From Paramagnetospirillum kuznetsovii (GTDB taxonomy: Bacteria > Pseudomonadota > Alphaproteobacteria > Rhodospirillales > Magnetospirillaceae): a stretch of DNA of 64,000 bases. A program made the position numbers and the translations under genes. Below, one piece after another: positions 28,766 through 37,729 of this stretch. Location: positions 434,001 through 498,000 of the forward strand of contig NZ_PGTO01000001.1 of the NCBI RefSeq assembly GCF_003284725.1. The letters are read 5' to 3'. The notes below the pieces were generated by a model that was given only the letters and a program-made list of their open reading frames with translations, was not told where the DNA came from and ran no database searches. Each line of letters starts with the position of its first letter. Position 1 is the first letter of the stretch.

Positions 28766-29218
28766 ATGCCTGCTGTTTCCGACCTCACCAGCCACATCGG
28801 CTATCTGCTGCGCATGGTGTCGAATGCCGTATCGCAAGAGTTCGCGCGCAAAGTCGCGGATGAAGGTGTGACCGTGGCGGAATGGGCCATGCTGCGCTCG
28901 CTCTATGGCGGTGACGGCATCGCCCCTTCGGCTCTGGCCGGGAAGATGGGCATGACCAAAGGGGCGATCAGCAAGTTGGCCGAGCGTCTGTTGGACAAGG
29001 GTCTGATCGAACGCACCGGCAACCCAGGGGATATGCGCGGTCATAGCCTGTCGCTTTCGCCCATGGGCGCGAAGAAGGTTCCGGTCCTTGCCGGGCTTGC
29101 CGATGAAAATGACGCAACGTTCTTTTCCGTCCTGAGCGGTGAAGAGCAGGATCGATTGCGGGGCTTGCTACACATGCTGATCGACAAGAGCGGGCTGTCG
29201 ACCATGCCCGTCGACTGA
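28766..29218 (+). CDS. MarR-family transcriptional regulator
   Basis: A 150-residue winged-helix regulator. The recognition region is VAEWAMLRSLYGGDGIAPSALAGKMGMTKGAISKLAERLLDKGLIER, followed by the wing (GDMRGHSLSLSPMGAKKVPVLAG). The gene is probably co-transcribed with the DUF1398 gene 42 bases downstream. The ligand is unknown. Confidence 0.88.
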   Translation: MPAVSDLTSHIGYLLRMVSNAVSQEFARKVADEGVTVAEWAMLRSLYGGDGIAPSALAGKMGMTKGAISKLAERLLDKGLIERTGNPGDMRGHSLSLSPMGAKKVPVLAGLADENDATFFSVLSGEEQDRLRGLLHMLIDKSGLSTMPVD

Positions 29219-29260
29219 CCTTCCGCCCCTCGAAATCATGGTTGAAGGAAGGAACTGCGC

Positions 29261-29662
29261 ATGGACGCGGACCGGATTGCCACTGCCAAGGCCTGCCTCG
29301 ATGCCGCCCATGACGGGAGCCGGAGCTTCCCCGAAATCATCGGCATGCTCGTCCATGCGGGCTTCGAAGGCTATATGGTCGACTATCGGCGCAACACCCA
29401 GACCTTCTATCTGCCGGACGGCGACGCTGTCGAACTCCCTATGCCGCATACCGTCGGCTCGGTCGCGGCGGCGTTCGACATCGCCGGTGTGAAAGCGCTG
29501 ATACGCTGGGCGCAAGCCAACAGCCCCGACTACAGCTATGCCGCCTTCTGCGCGGAGGTAAAGGCCGCGGGCTGCGCGGGCTATCTCGTCTCGTTCCTGG
29601 GCCGCCGCGTGGTCTATTTTGGCCGCACCGCCGAAACCCATGTCGCGATGTTTCCGCGATGA
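29261..29662 (+). CDS. DUF1398 (YbcV-like) protein
   Basis: A 133-residue cytoplasmic protein. Family features are ARSFPEIIGML-like start (here SRSFPEIIGMLVHAGFEGYMVDYRR), YLPDGDAVELPMP and the C-terminal YSYAAFCAEVKAAGCAGYLVSFLGRRVVYFGR. The function of DUF1398 is unknown. GAAGGAA lies just upstream of the ATG. It follows a MarR gene, which may regulate it. Confidence 0.85.
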   Translation: MDADRIATAKACLDAAHDGSRSFPEIIGMLVHAGFEGYMVDYRRNTQTFYLPDGDAVELPMPHTVGSVAAAFDIAGVKALIRWAQANSPDYSYAAFCAEVKAAGCAGYLVSFLGRRVVYFGRTAETHVAMFPR

Positions 29663-29830
29663 AACGCACGGGCATAGGGAATTCCCGCCGCCCGCCAGGA
29701 TCTGGGCCGCCGCTGATGGCTTTGGGGACGCGCCAAAGCCATCGTCGATTGGCGGGAAATGGGGCGGCGGATTTGCGCGAAATCCGCCGCCCGACAAATG
29801 CCCGTGCATCACGTCGGACGCACGGCGAAT

Positions 29831-31801
29831 CTAGGCCGCTTTCTTGCCCAGCAACGCCACGATATCGCCCATGATGGCGGTGATGTCGTAGTCCTTGGGG
29901 GTGTAGATGCGGGCGCAGCCGGCCGCCAGCAGGGTCTTCTCGTCCTCGGGCGGAATGATGCCCCCGGCGATGACGGGAATGTCGCCGAGACCGGCCGCCT
30001 TCATGCGTTCCAGCACCTCGGTCACCAGCGGGACATGGCTGCCCGACAAGATGGACAGGCCGACCACGTGGACGCCTTCTTCCAGCGCCGCGTTGACGAT
30101 CTGGGCGGGGGTGAGGCGGATGCCCTCGTAGACCACTTCCATGCCCGCATCGCGCGCCCTGACGGCGATCTGTTCGGCGCCGTTGGAATGGCCATCGAGG
30201 CCGGGCTTGCCCACCAGCATCTTGACCCGACGGCCCAGCTTGGCCGAGACCGCCGCGACGGCATCGCGCACCGTGCTCATCTTCTCGCCCTTGACTTGCG
30301 CGGCGGCGCGGGCCACCCCGGTGGGGGCGCGGTATTCGCCGAACACCTCGCGTAGCGTATGGGCCCATTCGCCACCGGTCACCCCGGCATGGGCGGCGGT
30401 GATGGAGGGTTCCATGATGTTGCGGCCTTCGCTCGCCGCCGACTTCAGATCGGCGATGGCCTTGGTTACGGCGGCCTGATCGCGCGACGCCCGGAAGGCT
30501 TTCAGCCGCTCGATCTGCTCGGCCTCGGACTTGGGATCGACGGTCATGATCGACCCGTCGCCGGTGGTCAGCGGGCTGGGCTCGGTCTCGGTCCATTTGT
30601 TGACGCCGACCACGATCTGGTCGCCGGATTCGATGGAGCCGATGCGGCGCGCATTGGATTCCACCAGCTTCTGCTTCATATAGCTGGATTCCACGGCGGC
30701 GACGGCGCCGCCCATGTCGTCGATGCGCTTCAACTCCTCGCGGGCCTGGGTCTTCAGGGCCTCGACCTTGGCGGCGATTTCGGTGGAGCCGTCGAAGATG
30801 TCGCCGAATTCCAGCAGGTCGGTCTCGTAGGCGACGATCTGCTGCAGGCGCAGCGACCATTGCTGATCCCACGGGCGCGGCAGGCCCAGCGCCTCGTTCC
30901 AGGCGGGCAGCTGCACGGCGCGGGCCCGCGCGTTCTTGGACAGCACCACGGCCAGCATTTCCAGGATGATGCGGTAGACGTTGTTTTCCGGCTGCTGCTC
31001 GGTCAGGCCCAGGCTGTTCACCTGGACACCGTAGCGGAAGCGCCGCGCCTTCTCGTCCGTGATGCCGTAACGCTCGCGGCAGATTTCGTCCCACAGCTCG
31101 GTGAAGGCGCGCATCTTGCACAATTCGGTCACGAAGCGGATGCCCGCGTTGACGAAGAAGCTGATGCGCGAGACCACCTGTTCGAAATCGGCCGTGGGCA
31201 CCACCGGGCGCACGGTGTCGAGCACGGCGATGGAGGTGGCCAGGGCGAAGGCCAGTTCCTGCTCCGGCGTCGCGCCCGCTTCCTGCAGATGGTAGGAGCA
31301 GACATTCATGGGGTTCCACTTGGGAACTTCGCGATAGGTGAAGGCGATGACGTCGCTGGTCAGGCGCAGGCTCGGCTGCGGCGCGAAGATATAGGTGCCG
31401 CGCGACAGGTATTCCTTGATGATGTCGTTCTGGGTGGTGCCGTTGAGGCTGGACCGCGCCGCGCCCTGCTTCTCGGCGGCCGCGATATAGAGCGACAGCA
31501 GCCAGGCCGCAGGCGCGTTGATGGTCATGGAGGTGTTCATCTTCTCCAGCGGAATGCCGTCGAACAGCGTCATCATGTCGCCGATATGGCAGACGGGAAC
31601 GCCCACCTTGCCCACTTCGCCCTTGGCCAGCGGATGGTCGCTGTCATAGCCGGTCTGGGTCGGCAGATCGAAGGCGATGGACAACCCGGTCTGACCCTTG
31701 GTCAGGTTGGTGCGGTAAAGCTTATTGGATTCCGCCGCCGAGCTGTGCCCGGAATAAGTGCGGATCAGCCAGGGCTTTTCGCGGGCGGTCTTCTCGGTCA
31801 T
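29831..31801 (-). CDS. ecm: Ethylmalonyl-CoA mutase (B12-dependent)
   Basis: Converts (2R)-ethylmalonyl-CoA to methylsuccinyl-CoA in the ethylmalonyl-CoA pathway. The N-terminal two thirds is a mutase barrel (LSIAFDLPTQTGYDSDHPLA, NTSMTINAPAAWLL, FAPQPSLRLTSD). The C-terminal cobalamin domain has KPGLDGHSNGAEQIA with the B12-ligating His, and VHVVGLSILSGSHVPL. At 656 residues it is the fused MeaA form, not methylmalonyl-CoA mutase. Identity is supported by the divergent crotonyl-CoA carboxylase/reductase gene. The ATG at 31801 follows GGAGCAGACG; 31825 is less likely. Confidence 0.92.
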   Translation of the reverse strand: MTEKTAREKPWLIRTYSGHSSAAESNKLYRTNLTKGQTGLSIAFDLPTQTGYDSDHPLAKGEVGKVGVPVCHIGDMMTLFDGIPLEKMNTSMTINAPAAWLLSLYIAAAEKQGAARSSLNGTTQNDIIKEYLSRGTYIFAPQPSLRLTSDVIAFTYREVPKWNPMNVCSYHLQEAGATPEQELAFALATSIAVLDTVRPVVPTADFEQVVSRISFFVNAGIRFVTELCKMRAFTELWDEICRERYGITDEKARRFRYGVQVNSLGLTEQQPENNVYRIILEMLAVVLSKNARARAVQLPAWNEALGLPRPWDQQWSLRLQQIVAYETDLLEFGDIFDGSTEIAAKVEALKTQAREELKRIDDMGGAVAAVESSYMKQKLVESNARRIGSIESGDQIVVGVNKWTETEPSPLTTGDGSIMTVDPKSEAEQIERLKAFRASRDQAAVTKAIADLKSAASEGRNIMEPSITAAHAGVTGGEWAHTLREVFGEYRAPTGVARAAAQVKGEKMSTVRDAVAAVSAKLGRRVKMLVGKPGLDGHSNGAEQIAVRARDAGMEVVYEGIRLTPAQIVNAALEEGVHVVGLSILSGSHVPLVTEVLERMKAAGLGDIPVIAGGIIPPEDEKTLLAAGCARIYTPKDYDITAIMGDIVALLGKKAA

Positions 31802-32020
31802 CGTCTGCTCCAAATTTGATCGCATTCAAAAAAGTGTCGCGAATCCGAGGGCTTGAGACGTTCGGCGACCTAAAATTTCTCGAAACCCTGACTTCGCGAA
31901 ACAAACTATCATTTTGTGCATTGCGAAGAAAGCGACAAAACGCTAAAAGGCGGTGTGCCGAGCGCCGCCCTCCGGTCGCGTCGGTGATTTGTCGTCCTAG
32001 GGGTCTTAAGGAGTTCTCAG
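31802..32020. promoter_or_regulatory. Divergent control region of ecm and ccr
   Basis: 219 bases, markedly less GC-rich than its surroundings. TCGCGAA occurs twice (about 31837 and 31893), with a variant TTGCGAAG near 31920, and CTTCGC/GCGAAG form a spaced inverted repeat. These could bind a regulator that co-controls the two pathway genes. GGTCTTAAGGAG precedes the ccr start. No -35/-10 pair is clear enough to mark. Confidence 0.5.
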
Positions 32021-33277
32021 ATGAGCGAACAGGTGGTGAAGGATCTCTACGAGCTGGGTGAGATTCCTCCGCTCGGGCATGTGCCGCAGAAGATGTACGC
32101 CTGGGCGATCCGGCGCGAGCGTCACGGCAACCCCGATACCGCCATGCAGGTGGAAGTGGTGGAGACCCCCGAGATCGACCCCCATGAAGTCCTGATCATG
32201 GTGATGGCGGCGGGCGTCAACTACAATGGCGTCTGGGCCTGCCTGGGCAAGCCGATCTCGCCGTTCGACTATCACAAGGCCGAATACCACATCGCCGGTT
32301 CCGACGCCTCGGGCATCATCTATAAGGTGGGTGCCAAGGTGAAGCGCTGGAAGGTCGGCGACGAGGTGGTGGTTCACTGCAACCAGACCGACGGCGACGA
32401 CGAAGAGTGCAATGGCGGCGATCCCATGAACTCGGCCACCCAGCGCATCTGGGGCTATGAGACCGCCGACGGCTCCTTCGCCCAGTTCTGCCGCGTCCAG
32501 GCCCAGCAGGTCATGGCGCGTCCCAAGCATCTGACCTGGGAAGAGAGCGCCTGCTACACCCTCACCCTGGCGACCGCCTACCGCATGCTGTTCGGCCATC
32601 GTCCGCATGTGCTGCGTCCCGGTCATAACGTCCTGGTGTGGGGCGCCGCCGGCGGCCTCGGCTCCATGGCCATCCAGCTGATCGCGGTGTCGGGCGGCAA
32701 CGCCATCGGCGTCGTCTCGGAAGAGGACAAGCGCGAATTCGTCCTCGGCCTCGGCGCCAAGGGCGTCATCAACCGCAAGGACTTCGACTGCTGGGGCCAA
32801 CTGCCCGACGTGGACGGCGACCCCAAGGTGTTCTCCGACTACATGAAGAAGACCCGCGAGTTCGGCAAGGCCATCTGGGACATCACCGGCAAGGGCAACG
32901 ACGTCGACTTCGTGTTCGAGCATCCCGGCGAAGCCACCTTCCCGGTGTCGTGCAACGTGGTCAAGCGCGGCGGCATGGTCGTGTTCTGCGCGGGCACCAC
33001 CGGCTATAACCTGACCTTCGACGCCCGCTTCGTGTGGATGCGCCAGAAGCGTATCCAGGGCAGCCACTTCGCCAACCTGCTGCAGGCCTCCCAGGCCAAC
33101 CAGCTGGTGATCGAACGCCGCATCGACCCCTGCATGTCCGAGGTCTATTCCTGGGACGACATCCCGCTGGCCCATATGCAGATGCTGAAGAACCTGCACA
33201 AGCCCGGCAACATGGCGGTGCTGGTCCAGGCCCACAAGCCCGGTCGCTACACCGTCGAGGACTGCATTGAGGGCTGA
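32021..33277 (+). CDS. ccr: Crotonyl-CoA carboxylase/reductase
   Basis: Key enzyme of the ethylmalonyl-CoA pathway; reduces and carboxylates crotonyl-CoA to ethylmalonyl-CoA with NADPH and CO2. The 418-residue protein is a medium-chain reductase. It has NYNGVWACLGKPISPFDYHK near residue 66, the family-specific insert CNQTDGDDEECNGGDPMNSATQR (split here by its acidic core), the nucleotide loop WGAAGGLGSMAIQL, and a late RIQGSHFANLLQASQAN. Length and all the hallmark segments match Ccr and not ordinary quinone reductases. Divergent from ecm. Confidence 0.95.
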   Translation: MSEQVVKDLYELGEIPPLGHVPQKMYAWAIRRERHGNPDTAMQVEVVETPEIDPHEVLIMVMAAGVNYNGVWACLGKPISPFDYHKAEYHIAGSDASGIIYKVGAKVKRWKVGDEVVVHCNQTDGDDEECNGGDPMNSATQRIWGYETADGSFAQFCRVQAQQVMARPKHLTWEESACYTLTLATAYRMLFGHRPHVLRPGHNVLVWGAAGGLGSMAIQLIAVSGGNAIGVVSEEDKREFVLGLGAKGVINRKDFDCWGQLPDVDGDPKVFSDYMKKTREFGKAIWDITGKGNDVDFVFEHPGEATFPVSCNVVKRGGMVVFCAGTTGYNLTFDARFVWMRQKRIQGSHFANLLQASQANQLVIERRIDPCMSEVYSWDDIPLAHMQMLKNLHKPGNMAVLVQAHKPGRYTVEDCIEG

Positions 33278-33337
33278 AGCCTTCGTTGGACTGATCTGGC
33301 CCGCCGATGAGGATACTCTTGTCGGTGGGCTTCGATT

Positions 33338-33364
33338 TAAGATAATGTCTATTATCTTATTTTT
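33338..33364 (+). terminator. AT-rich palindrome with T-run after ccr
   Basis: TAAGATAAT (33338-33346) and ATTATCTTA (33351-33359) form a perfect 9-bp inverted repeat with a 4-nt loop, followed by TTTTT. It could end ccr transcripts. It lies 14 bases before the ATPase gene and is far more AT-rich than its surroundings, so it may equally be an operator or the scar of that gene's insertion. Confidence 0.5.
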
Positions 33365-33378
33365 GGCGCGGTCTATCC

Positions 33379-34860
33379 ATGGGCAAAAGCTGGGGTTTCT
33401 ACGGGCGGGCTCACGAGATCGCCGAAATCAGGGGAGTCCTGGATCGCGGCGCATGGTTCTTTTGCGCGATCACAGGCCGCCGCCGAATTGGCAAGACAGC
33501 TCTGATCAACCAAGCCCTCGCCACTGATCAATTGCGCGAATATCTCTACGTTCAAATCCCGGACAGCGACGAGCACGGCGTTCTCCAGGCTTTCAGGGAG
33601 GCGATGACCAGCTACGGTTGGCCGGAGGAAGCCGCGACCGAGGTGCGTTCCTTCGTCCATATGGCCCGGGCCATTCGCCAACTGTGCGAGCGTGGATGGA
33701 TTGTGGTCATCGATGAGTTCCAGTACTTCCATCGACGGCAACTCGCCCCATTCCAGTCATTCCTTCAAGCGGAAGTGGACAAGCTCCGCGATACCAATCG
33801 CGGCGGAATATTCGTTCTTGGATCAATCCAGACCGAGATGACCGCTATCCTGGAGAATCGCAACGCCCCTCTCTACAGTCGCGTCAGTGCAAATGTAAGA
33901 GTAAACCATTGGGATTTCGAGACACTGTTTGAGGTGTTCTCATCATATGGCATTGACAATGCTTCACAGCAGCTTTTTATGTGGTCTTTGCTTGAAGGTG
34001 TTCCTAAGTTTTATCGCGATGCTTTCGATGCGAATGTGCTGATGCCGATGGATGATTATCGCAGAGAGACGCTGCGCCGGTTGTTTTTCGACGGCGTAAG
34101 CCCTTTGCGTGATGAAGCGGATACGTGGTTCCTGAGGGAACTCCAGGGCCGAAACGAAACGGTGCTCAAGACCATCGCTCTTCTGGGGCCTTGCTCCAAC
34201 GCTCAGCTAGCCGAGGCTTTTCAGCGTTCCGGCGGCGACTTGGCGCCAAAGCTCGGCCAGTATCTGAAAGTCTTGTCGGAAAGGTATGGTCTGATTGAAC
34301 GGCAATTGCCGATCTTCGGCAAAAAGGAAGACCGCAAAGGCCGCTATGTCATGACCGACAATTTTCTGACGTCCTGGCTGGGGGGGCTCAGTCGACAGGT
34401 CGCCGCGTCACGGATGATGCCGGTGGATCGCCCGTTGGCTGCTGCCTCGGACGCCCTTGCCACGGTCGAGGGCTTTGCGTTTGAAAAGATGATTCGCCTA
34501 CTTACCGAAGAATCCTCGCGTAAGGGCTTAGGAGACTTCGCGCTGACCGATTTTGTCCGCGGCTACTGGAACAGCGCCGATATCGAAATCGACCTCGTTG
34601 CCGTCAATGAAATCGACCGCGTCATCCGCTTCGGCTCGTGCAAACGCTCGGAAGCGAAGCACGACACGGACTCTTTCGACGGCCATGTGGCGCGTTTCCT
34701 CGCGACCAAGGACGGCCGCCGCTTCACCGGTTGGGTTGTGGAAAAGGCGCTGTATTCGCCTGCGTTTTCCAGCGACAATCGCCGCTGCCTTGAATCCGTC
34801 GGCTATGTCTGCCGCGACCTGCACGACTTCCGCAATCTTCTTTTTCCCAAGAAGGGTTAG
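33379..34860 (+). CDS. Archaeal-type ATPase with C-terminal PD-(D/E)XK-like domain (DUF234)
   Basis: A 493-residue protein. The P-loop ATGRRRIGKT-like segment is at about 32-41 (ITGRRRIGKTAL) and Walker B is WIVVIDEFQYF (107-117). A winged-helix region follows (TIALLGPCSNAQLAEAFQRSG). The C-terminal part has ADIEIDLVAVNE and RFGSCKRSEAK, the E-x-D ... K pattern of a DUF234 nuclease-like domain. Such genes are accessory and patchily distributed, often in archaea; their role is unproven, with defence or plasmid-related roles suggested. It sits between ccr and mcd, with codon use slightly less GC-rich than its neighbours, and ends 3 bases before mcd. Confidence 0.8.
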   Translation: MGKSWGFYGRAHEIAEIRGVLDRGAWFFCAITGRRRIGKTALINQALATDQLREYLYVQIPDSDEHGVLQAFREAMTSYGWPEEAATEVRSFVHMARAIRQLCERGWIVVIDEFQYFHRRQLAPFQSFLQAEVDKLRDTNRGGIFVLGSIQTEMTAILENRNAPLYSRVSANVRVNHWDFETLFEVFSSYGIDNASQQLFMWSLLEGVPKFYRDAFDANVLMPMDDYRRETLRRLFFDGVSPLRDEADTWFLRELQGRNETVLKTIALLGPCSNAQLAEAFQRSGGDLAPKLGQYLKVLSERYGLIERQLPIFGKKEDRKGRYVMTDNFLTSWLGGLSRQVAASRMMPVDRPLAAASDALATVEGFAFEKMIRLLTEESSRKGLGDFALTDFVRGYWNSADIEIDLVAVNEIDRVIRFGSCKRSEAKHDTDSFDGHVARFLATKDGRRFTGWVVEKALYSPAFSSDNRRCLESVGYVCRDLHDFRNLLFPKKG

Positions 34861-34863
34861 ACC

Positions 34864-36525
34864 ATGACCGCCATCCTGCTCCCCGATCTGATCCCCACCT
34901 GCGAAAAGGCCCTGGTCGTGGTCGACAAGCTCCGGCTTGCCGCCAAGGACAAAGTCACCGCCATGGTGAGCAAGGATGGCAAGATCAACGCCGCCCTGTT
35001 CGACGCCAATCAGACCGCCGCCCATGGCTATGCCTGGCTGGCCGTCTATGTGTCGGCGCTGGAACAGATGCTGGGCTGGGCCAAGCGCATTCAGGCGGCG
35101 GGCAAACTGGGCGAGCTGGAAACCCTGATGCTGCAGGCGGCCTTCGGCGAATACACCGCCCAGATCTATGGCGGCATCCCCATGAGCCAGGGCGAGATCA
35201 TCCGCCCGGCCGATCTGGGGCTCGATTCCAAAGCGGTGCACGGCCTGTCCTCGCCGGAAACCAACCTGCTGCGCCGCGAGGGCTGCACCGCCGCCCTGCG
35301 CACCCGCATCGCCGAGCTGATCCGCGACGGCCACCATTTCGGCGAAGCCGGTCTCGACGACGAGACCCTGATCCTGATCCGCGACCAGTTCCGCAGCTTC
35401 GCCGACAACGAGGTCATCCCCCATGCCCATGAATGGCACCTGAAGGACGAGCTGATCCCCATCGAGGTGGTTAACCATGTCGCCGAAATGGGCGTGTTCG
35501 GCCTGACCCTGCCCGAGGAATACGGCGGGCTCGGCCTCGGCAAGACCGCCATGTGCGTGGTGACCGAAGAGCTGTCGCGGGGCTATATCGGCGTCGGCTC
35601 GCTGGGCACCCGCTCCGAGATCGCGGGCGAGCTGATCCGCCTGGGCGGCACCGAGGAGCAGAAGCAGGAATGGCTGCCCAAGATCGCGTCCGGCGAGATT
35701 CTGCCCACCGCCGTCTTCACCGAGCCCAATACCGGCTCCGACCTTGGCAGCTTGCGCACCCGCGCCGTCAAGGAGGGTGATTCCTATGTGGTGACCGGCA
35801 ACAAGACCTGGATCACCCATGCGTCGCGCACCGACGTCATGACGCTCCTGGTGCGCACCGATCCCAACACCAAGGATTGGAAGGGCCTGTCCATGATGCT
35901 GGCGCCCAAGCAGCGCGGCACCGAGGACAATCCCTTCCCCACCGAGGGCATGACCGGCGGCGAGATCAAGGTGCTGGGCTATCGCGGCATGAAGGAATAC
36001 GAGCTGGGCTTCGACGGCTTCAAGGTGCCGGCCGCCAATCTGTTGGGCGGCGTCGAGGGCCAGGGCTTCAAGCAGCTGATGGAAACCTTCGAATCGGCCC
36101 GCATCCAGACGGCGGCGCGCGCCGTCGGCGTGGCGCAATGCGCCATGGAAACCGGCTTGAAATACGCCAATGACCGCGTCCAGTTCGGCAAGCCCATCTA
36201 CGAATTCCCCCGCGTCGGCGGCAAGATCGCCTGGATGGCGGTGGAAACCATGATCGCCCGCCAGCTGACCTATTTCTCGGCGCGCGAGAAGGACGAGGGC
36301 CATCGCTGCGACATCGAGGCGGGCATGGCCAAGCTGCTGGCGGCCCGCGTCGCCTGGGCCAATGCCGACAACGCGCTGCAGGTCCATGGCGGCAACGGCT
36401 ATGCCGAGGAATATCCCATCTCGCGCATCCTGTGCGACGCCCGCATCCTCAATATTTTCGAGGGCGCGGCGGAAATCCAGGCCCAGGTCATCGCCCGCGG
36501 TCTGCTGAGCGGGGCGCGGAACTAG
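34864..36525 (+). CDS. mcd: (2S)-Methylsuccinyl-CoA dehydrogenase
   Basis: Oxidises methylsuccinyl-CoA to mesaconyl-CoA in the ethylmalonyl-CoA pathway. At 553 residues it is a long acyl-CoA dehydrogenase. The first 150 residues are an extra domain (ATAHGYAWLAVYVSALEQML-type helices) found in Mcd but not in ordinary family members. The FAD core has AVFTEPNTGSDLGSLRTRA, GNKTWITHASRTDVM and the C-terminal QVHGGNGYAEEYPISRILCDARI. The catalytic Glu region precedes SARIQTAARAVG. The link to ccr and ecm supports the assignment. Confidence 0.9.
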   Translation: MTAILLPDLIPTCEKALVVVDKLRLAAKDKVTAMVSKDGKINAALFDANQTAAHGYAWLAVYVSALEQMLGWAKRIQAAGKLGELETLMLQAAFGEYTAQIYGGIPMSQGEIIRPADLGLDSKAVHGLSSPETNLLRREGCTAALRTRIAELIRDGHHFGEAGLDDETLILIRDQFRSFADNEVIPHAHEWHLKDELIPIEVVNHVAEMGVFGLTLPEEYGGLGLGKTAMCVVTEELSRGYIGVGSLGTRSEIAGELIRLGGTEEQKQEWLPKIASGEILPTAVFTEPNTGSDLGSLRTRAVKEGDSYVVTGNKTWITHASRTDVMTLLVRTDPNTKDWKGLSMMLAPKQRGTEDNPFPTEGMTGGEIKVLGYRGMKEYELGFDGFKVPAANLLGGVEGQGFKQLMETFESARIQTAARAVGVAQCAMETGLKYANDRVQFGKPIYEFPRVGGKIAWMAVETMIARQLTYFSAREKDEGHRCDIEAGMAKLLAARVAWANADNALQVHGGNGYAEEYPISRILCDARILNIFEGAAEIQAQVIARGLLSGARN

Positions 36526-36535
36526 GCCGCCCCCG

Positions 36536-37126
36536 GTGGTGAAGCCCTTCCGCCATCGTCTGCTGACGCTGCGCGAGGCCGAGCACGCGCTCAGGGCCGA
36601 ACTGGCCCAGTCGGGCGAGGCTCCGGGGGGCTATCACCCTCGCCTGCGCCAGTTGCACGAGGCCAATGCCCGCGAGCTGGAGCTGATCATCGACGATGAC
36701 GGCTGGCCGACGCCCGAGGTGGCGGGCGAGGACGGCGCCGAGGCGGCCTGGCTGATCGCCATGCATGCGGTCTCGCGCCCCACCTTCATGCGGCGCTGTC
36801 TTGTCCAGTTGAAAGGCGAGGCCAACCGGGGCGACGCGCCGCCTCGCCACGCCGCCATGCTGGACGACCGCATCCGGGCGCTGGAAGGCCGCCCCCAGCG
36901 CTACGGCACTCAGTTGGATTGGCAAGGCGGCCGCCTGACTCCGTTGCCCATCGAAGACCGTGATGGTGTCGATGCCCGGCGCGCCGCCGTCGGACTCGCC
37001 CCCCTGGCCGAGACCATCGCCACCGCCCGCGATGCCGCCAAGTCGGACGGCGCCCCGCCGCCGGAGGAATGGGAAGCGTCCTCCGACGTGCTGGACGCCC
37101 TGGCGAAAGAGGTCGGCTGGCGCTAG
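36536..37126 (+). CDS. DUF6624-like protein
   Basis: A 196-residue cytoplasmic protein. HEANARELELIIDDDGWPTPEVAGEDGAEAAWLIAMHA and QRYGTQLDWQGGRLTPLPIED, followed by ARRAAVGLAPL, are the pattern of the DUF6624 family. The function is unknown. The start is GTG at 36536 or 36539, 11 bases after mcd, so it may be read with it. A palindromic repeat lies just downstream. Confidence 0.72.
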   Translation: MVKPFRHRLLTLREAEHALRAELAQSGEAPGGYHPRLRQLHEANARELELIIDDDGWPTPEVAGEDGAEAAWLIAMHAVSRPTFMRRCLVQLKGEANRGDAPPRHAAMLDDRIRALEGRPQRYGTQLDWQGGRLTPLPIEDRDGVDARRAAVGLAPLAETIATARDAAKSDGAPPPEEWEASSDVLDALAKEVGWR

Positions 37127-37141
37127 GGATATGGCCCGCAG

Positions 37142-37200
37142 GCGGGCGAGACGCCCGCGCTCCACCGTCTTGCAACTCTTGGAGCGCGGCCGTCCCGGCC
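37142..37200. repeat. GC-rich palindromic repeat between two small genes
   Basis: GCGGGCG (37142-37148) and CGCCCGC (37152-37158) are an inverted repeat. CGCGCTCC (37156-37163) pairs with GGAGCGCG (37181-37188). The unit GGAGCGCGG-CGTCCC recurs as GGAGCGCGGGCGTCCC at 44121-44136, so this is a dispersed family. It lies between the ends of two convergent genes and may act as a terminator for both. Confidence 0.6.
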
Positions 37201-37202
37201 GC

Positions 37203-37604
37203 TTACTTCCGCGCCTTGCGGGCGGCGTAGCGGGCGTCGCGGGCGGCCTTGGCTTCGGCCAGTTTGGCAATTCTCGCCGCCTCGGCCTCGACCTTCGCGG
37301 CTTCCTGGGCGATCCGGTCGGCCTCGGCCTGGGCCTCGGCGGCCGCCTGGGCCGCCTTGCGATCGGCGATGGCCTGCTGCTTGGCGGCATCCTTCTCGGC
37401 TTTGCGGGCGGCGTCGCGTTCGGCGCGGGCGGCGGCGGCGGCCTGGCGGATCGCCTGCTGTTCCAGATAGGCCGGACTGGTGACGTCCGGCTTGTTGGCC
37501 AGCCATTGGGCCACTTGCGCCTTCTTGGCGGCAGCGGCGGTGTTCATGCGTTCGCCAAAGCCGGCAACGGCCTTGGATCGGTTCGTCCTGTCGGTTTTTT
37601 GCAT
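37203..37604 (-). CDS. Small Ala/Lys/Arg-rich helical protein (DUF6481-like)
   Basis: A 133-residue protein, more than half alanine, lysine, arginine and glutamate. Residues 50-130 form a long charged helix, probably a coiled coil. The N-terminal TDRTNRSKAVAGFGERMNTAAAAKKA is the more conserved part. I associate it with DUF6481, whose function is unknown. The biased composition raises the risk of a chance frame, but the start, the length and the convergent arrangement favour a real gene. It is divergent from gpmI. Confidence 0.68.
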   Translation of the reverse strand: MQKTDRTNRSKAVAGFGERMNTAAAAKKAQVAQWLANKPDVTSPAYLEQQAIRQAAAAARAERDAARKAEKDAAKQQAIADRKAAQAAAEAQAEADRIAQEAAKVEAEAARIAKLAEAKAARDARYAARKARK

Positions 37605-37729
37605 AAAGTCTCCGAGGTCAGTGAGGCCTGACCGCCATTAAAAAATCGTGCGTGGCGCAAGGTAGCACGCTTGGGGCCGATTCCGTATACTGTGTCGCTC
37701 CCTCTCACCCCTTGACGGGCTGTCCGATC

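Noticed and set aside
37142-37200. CRISPR-like repeat at the small-gene junction
   Set aside because: Only palindromic pairs, no regularly spaced identical repeats and no cas genes anywhere in the window.
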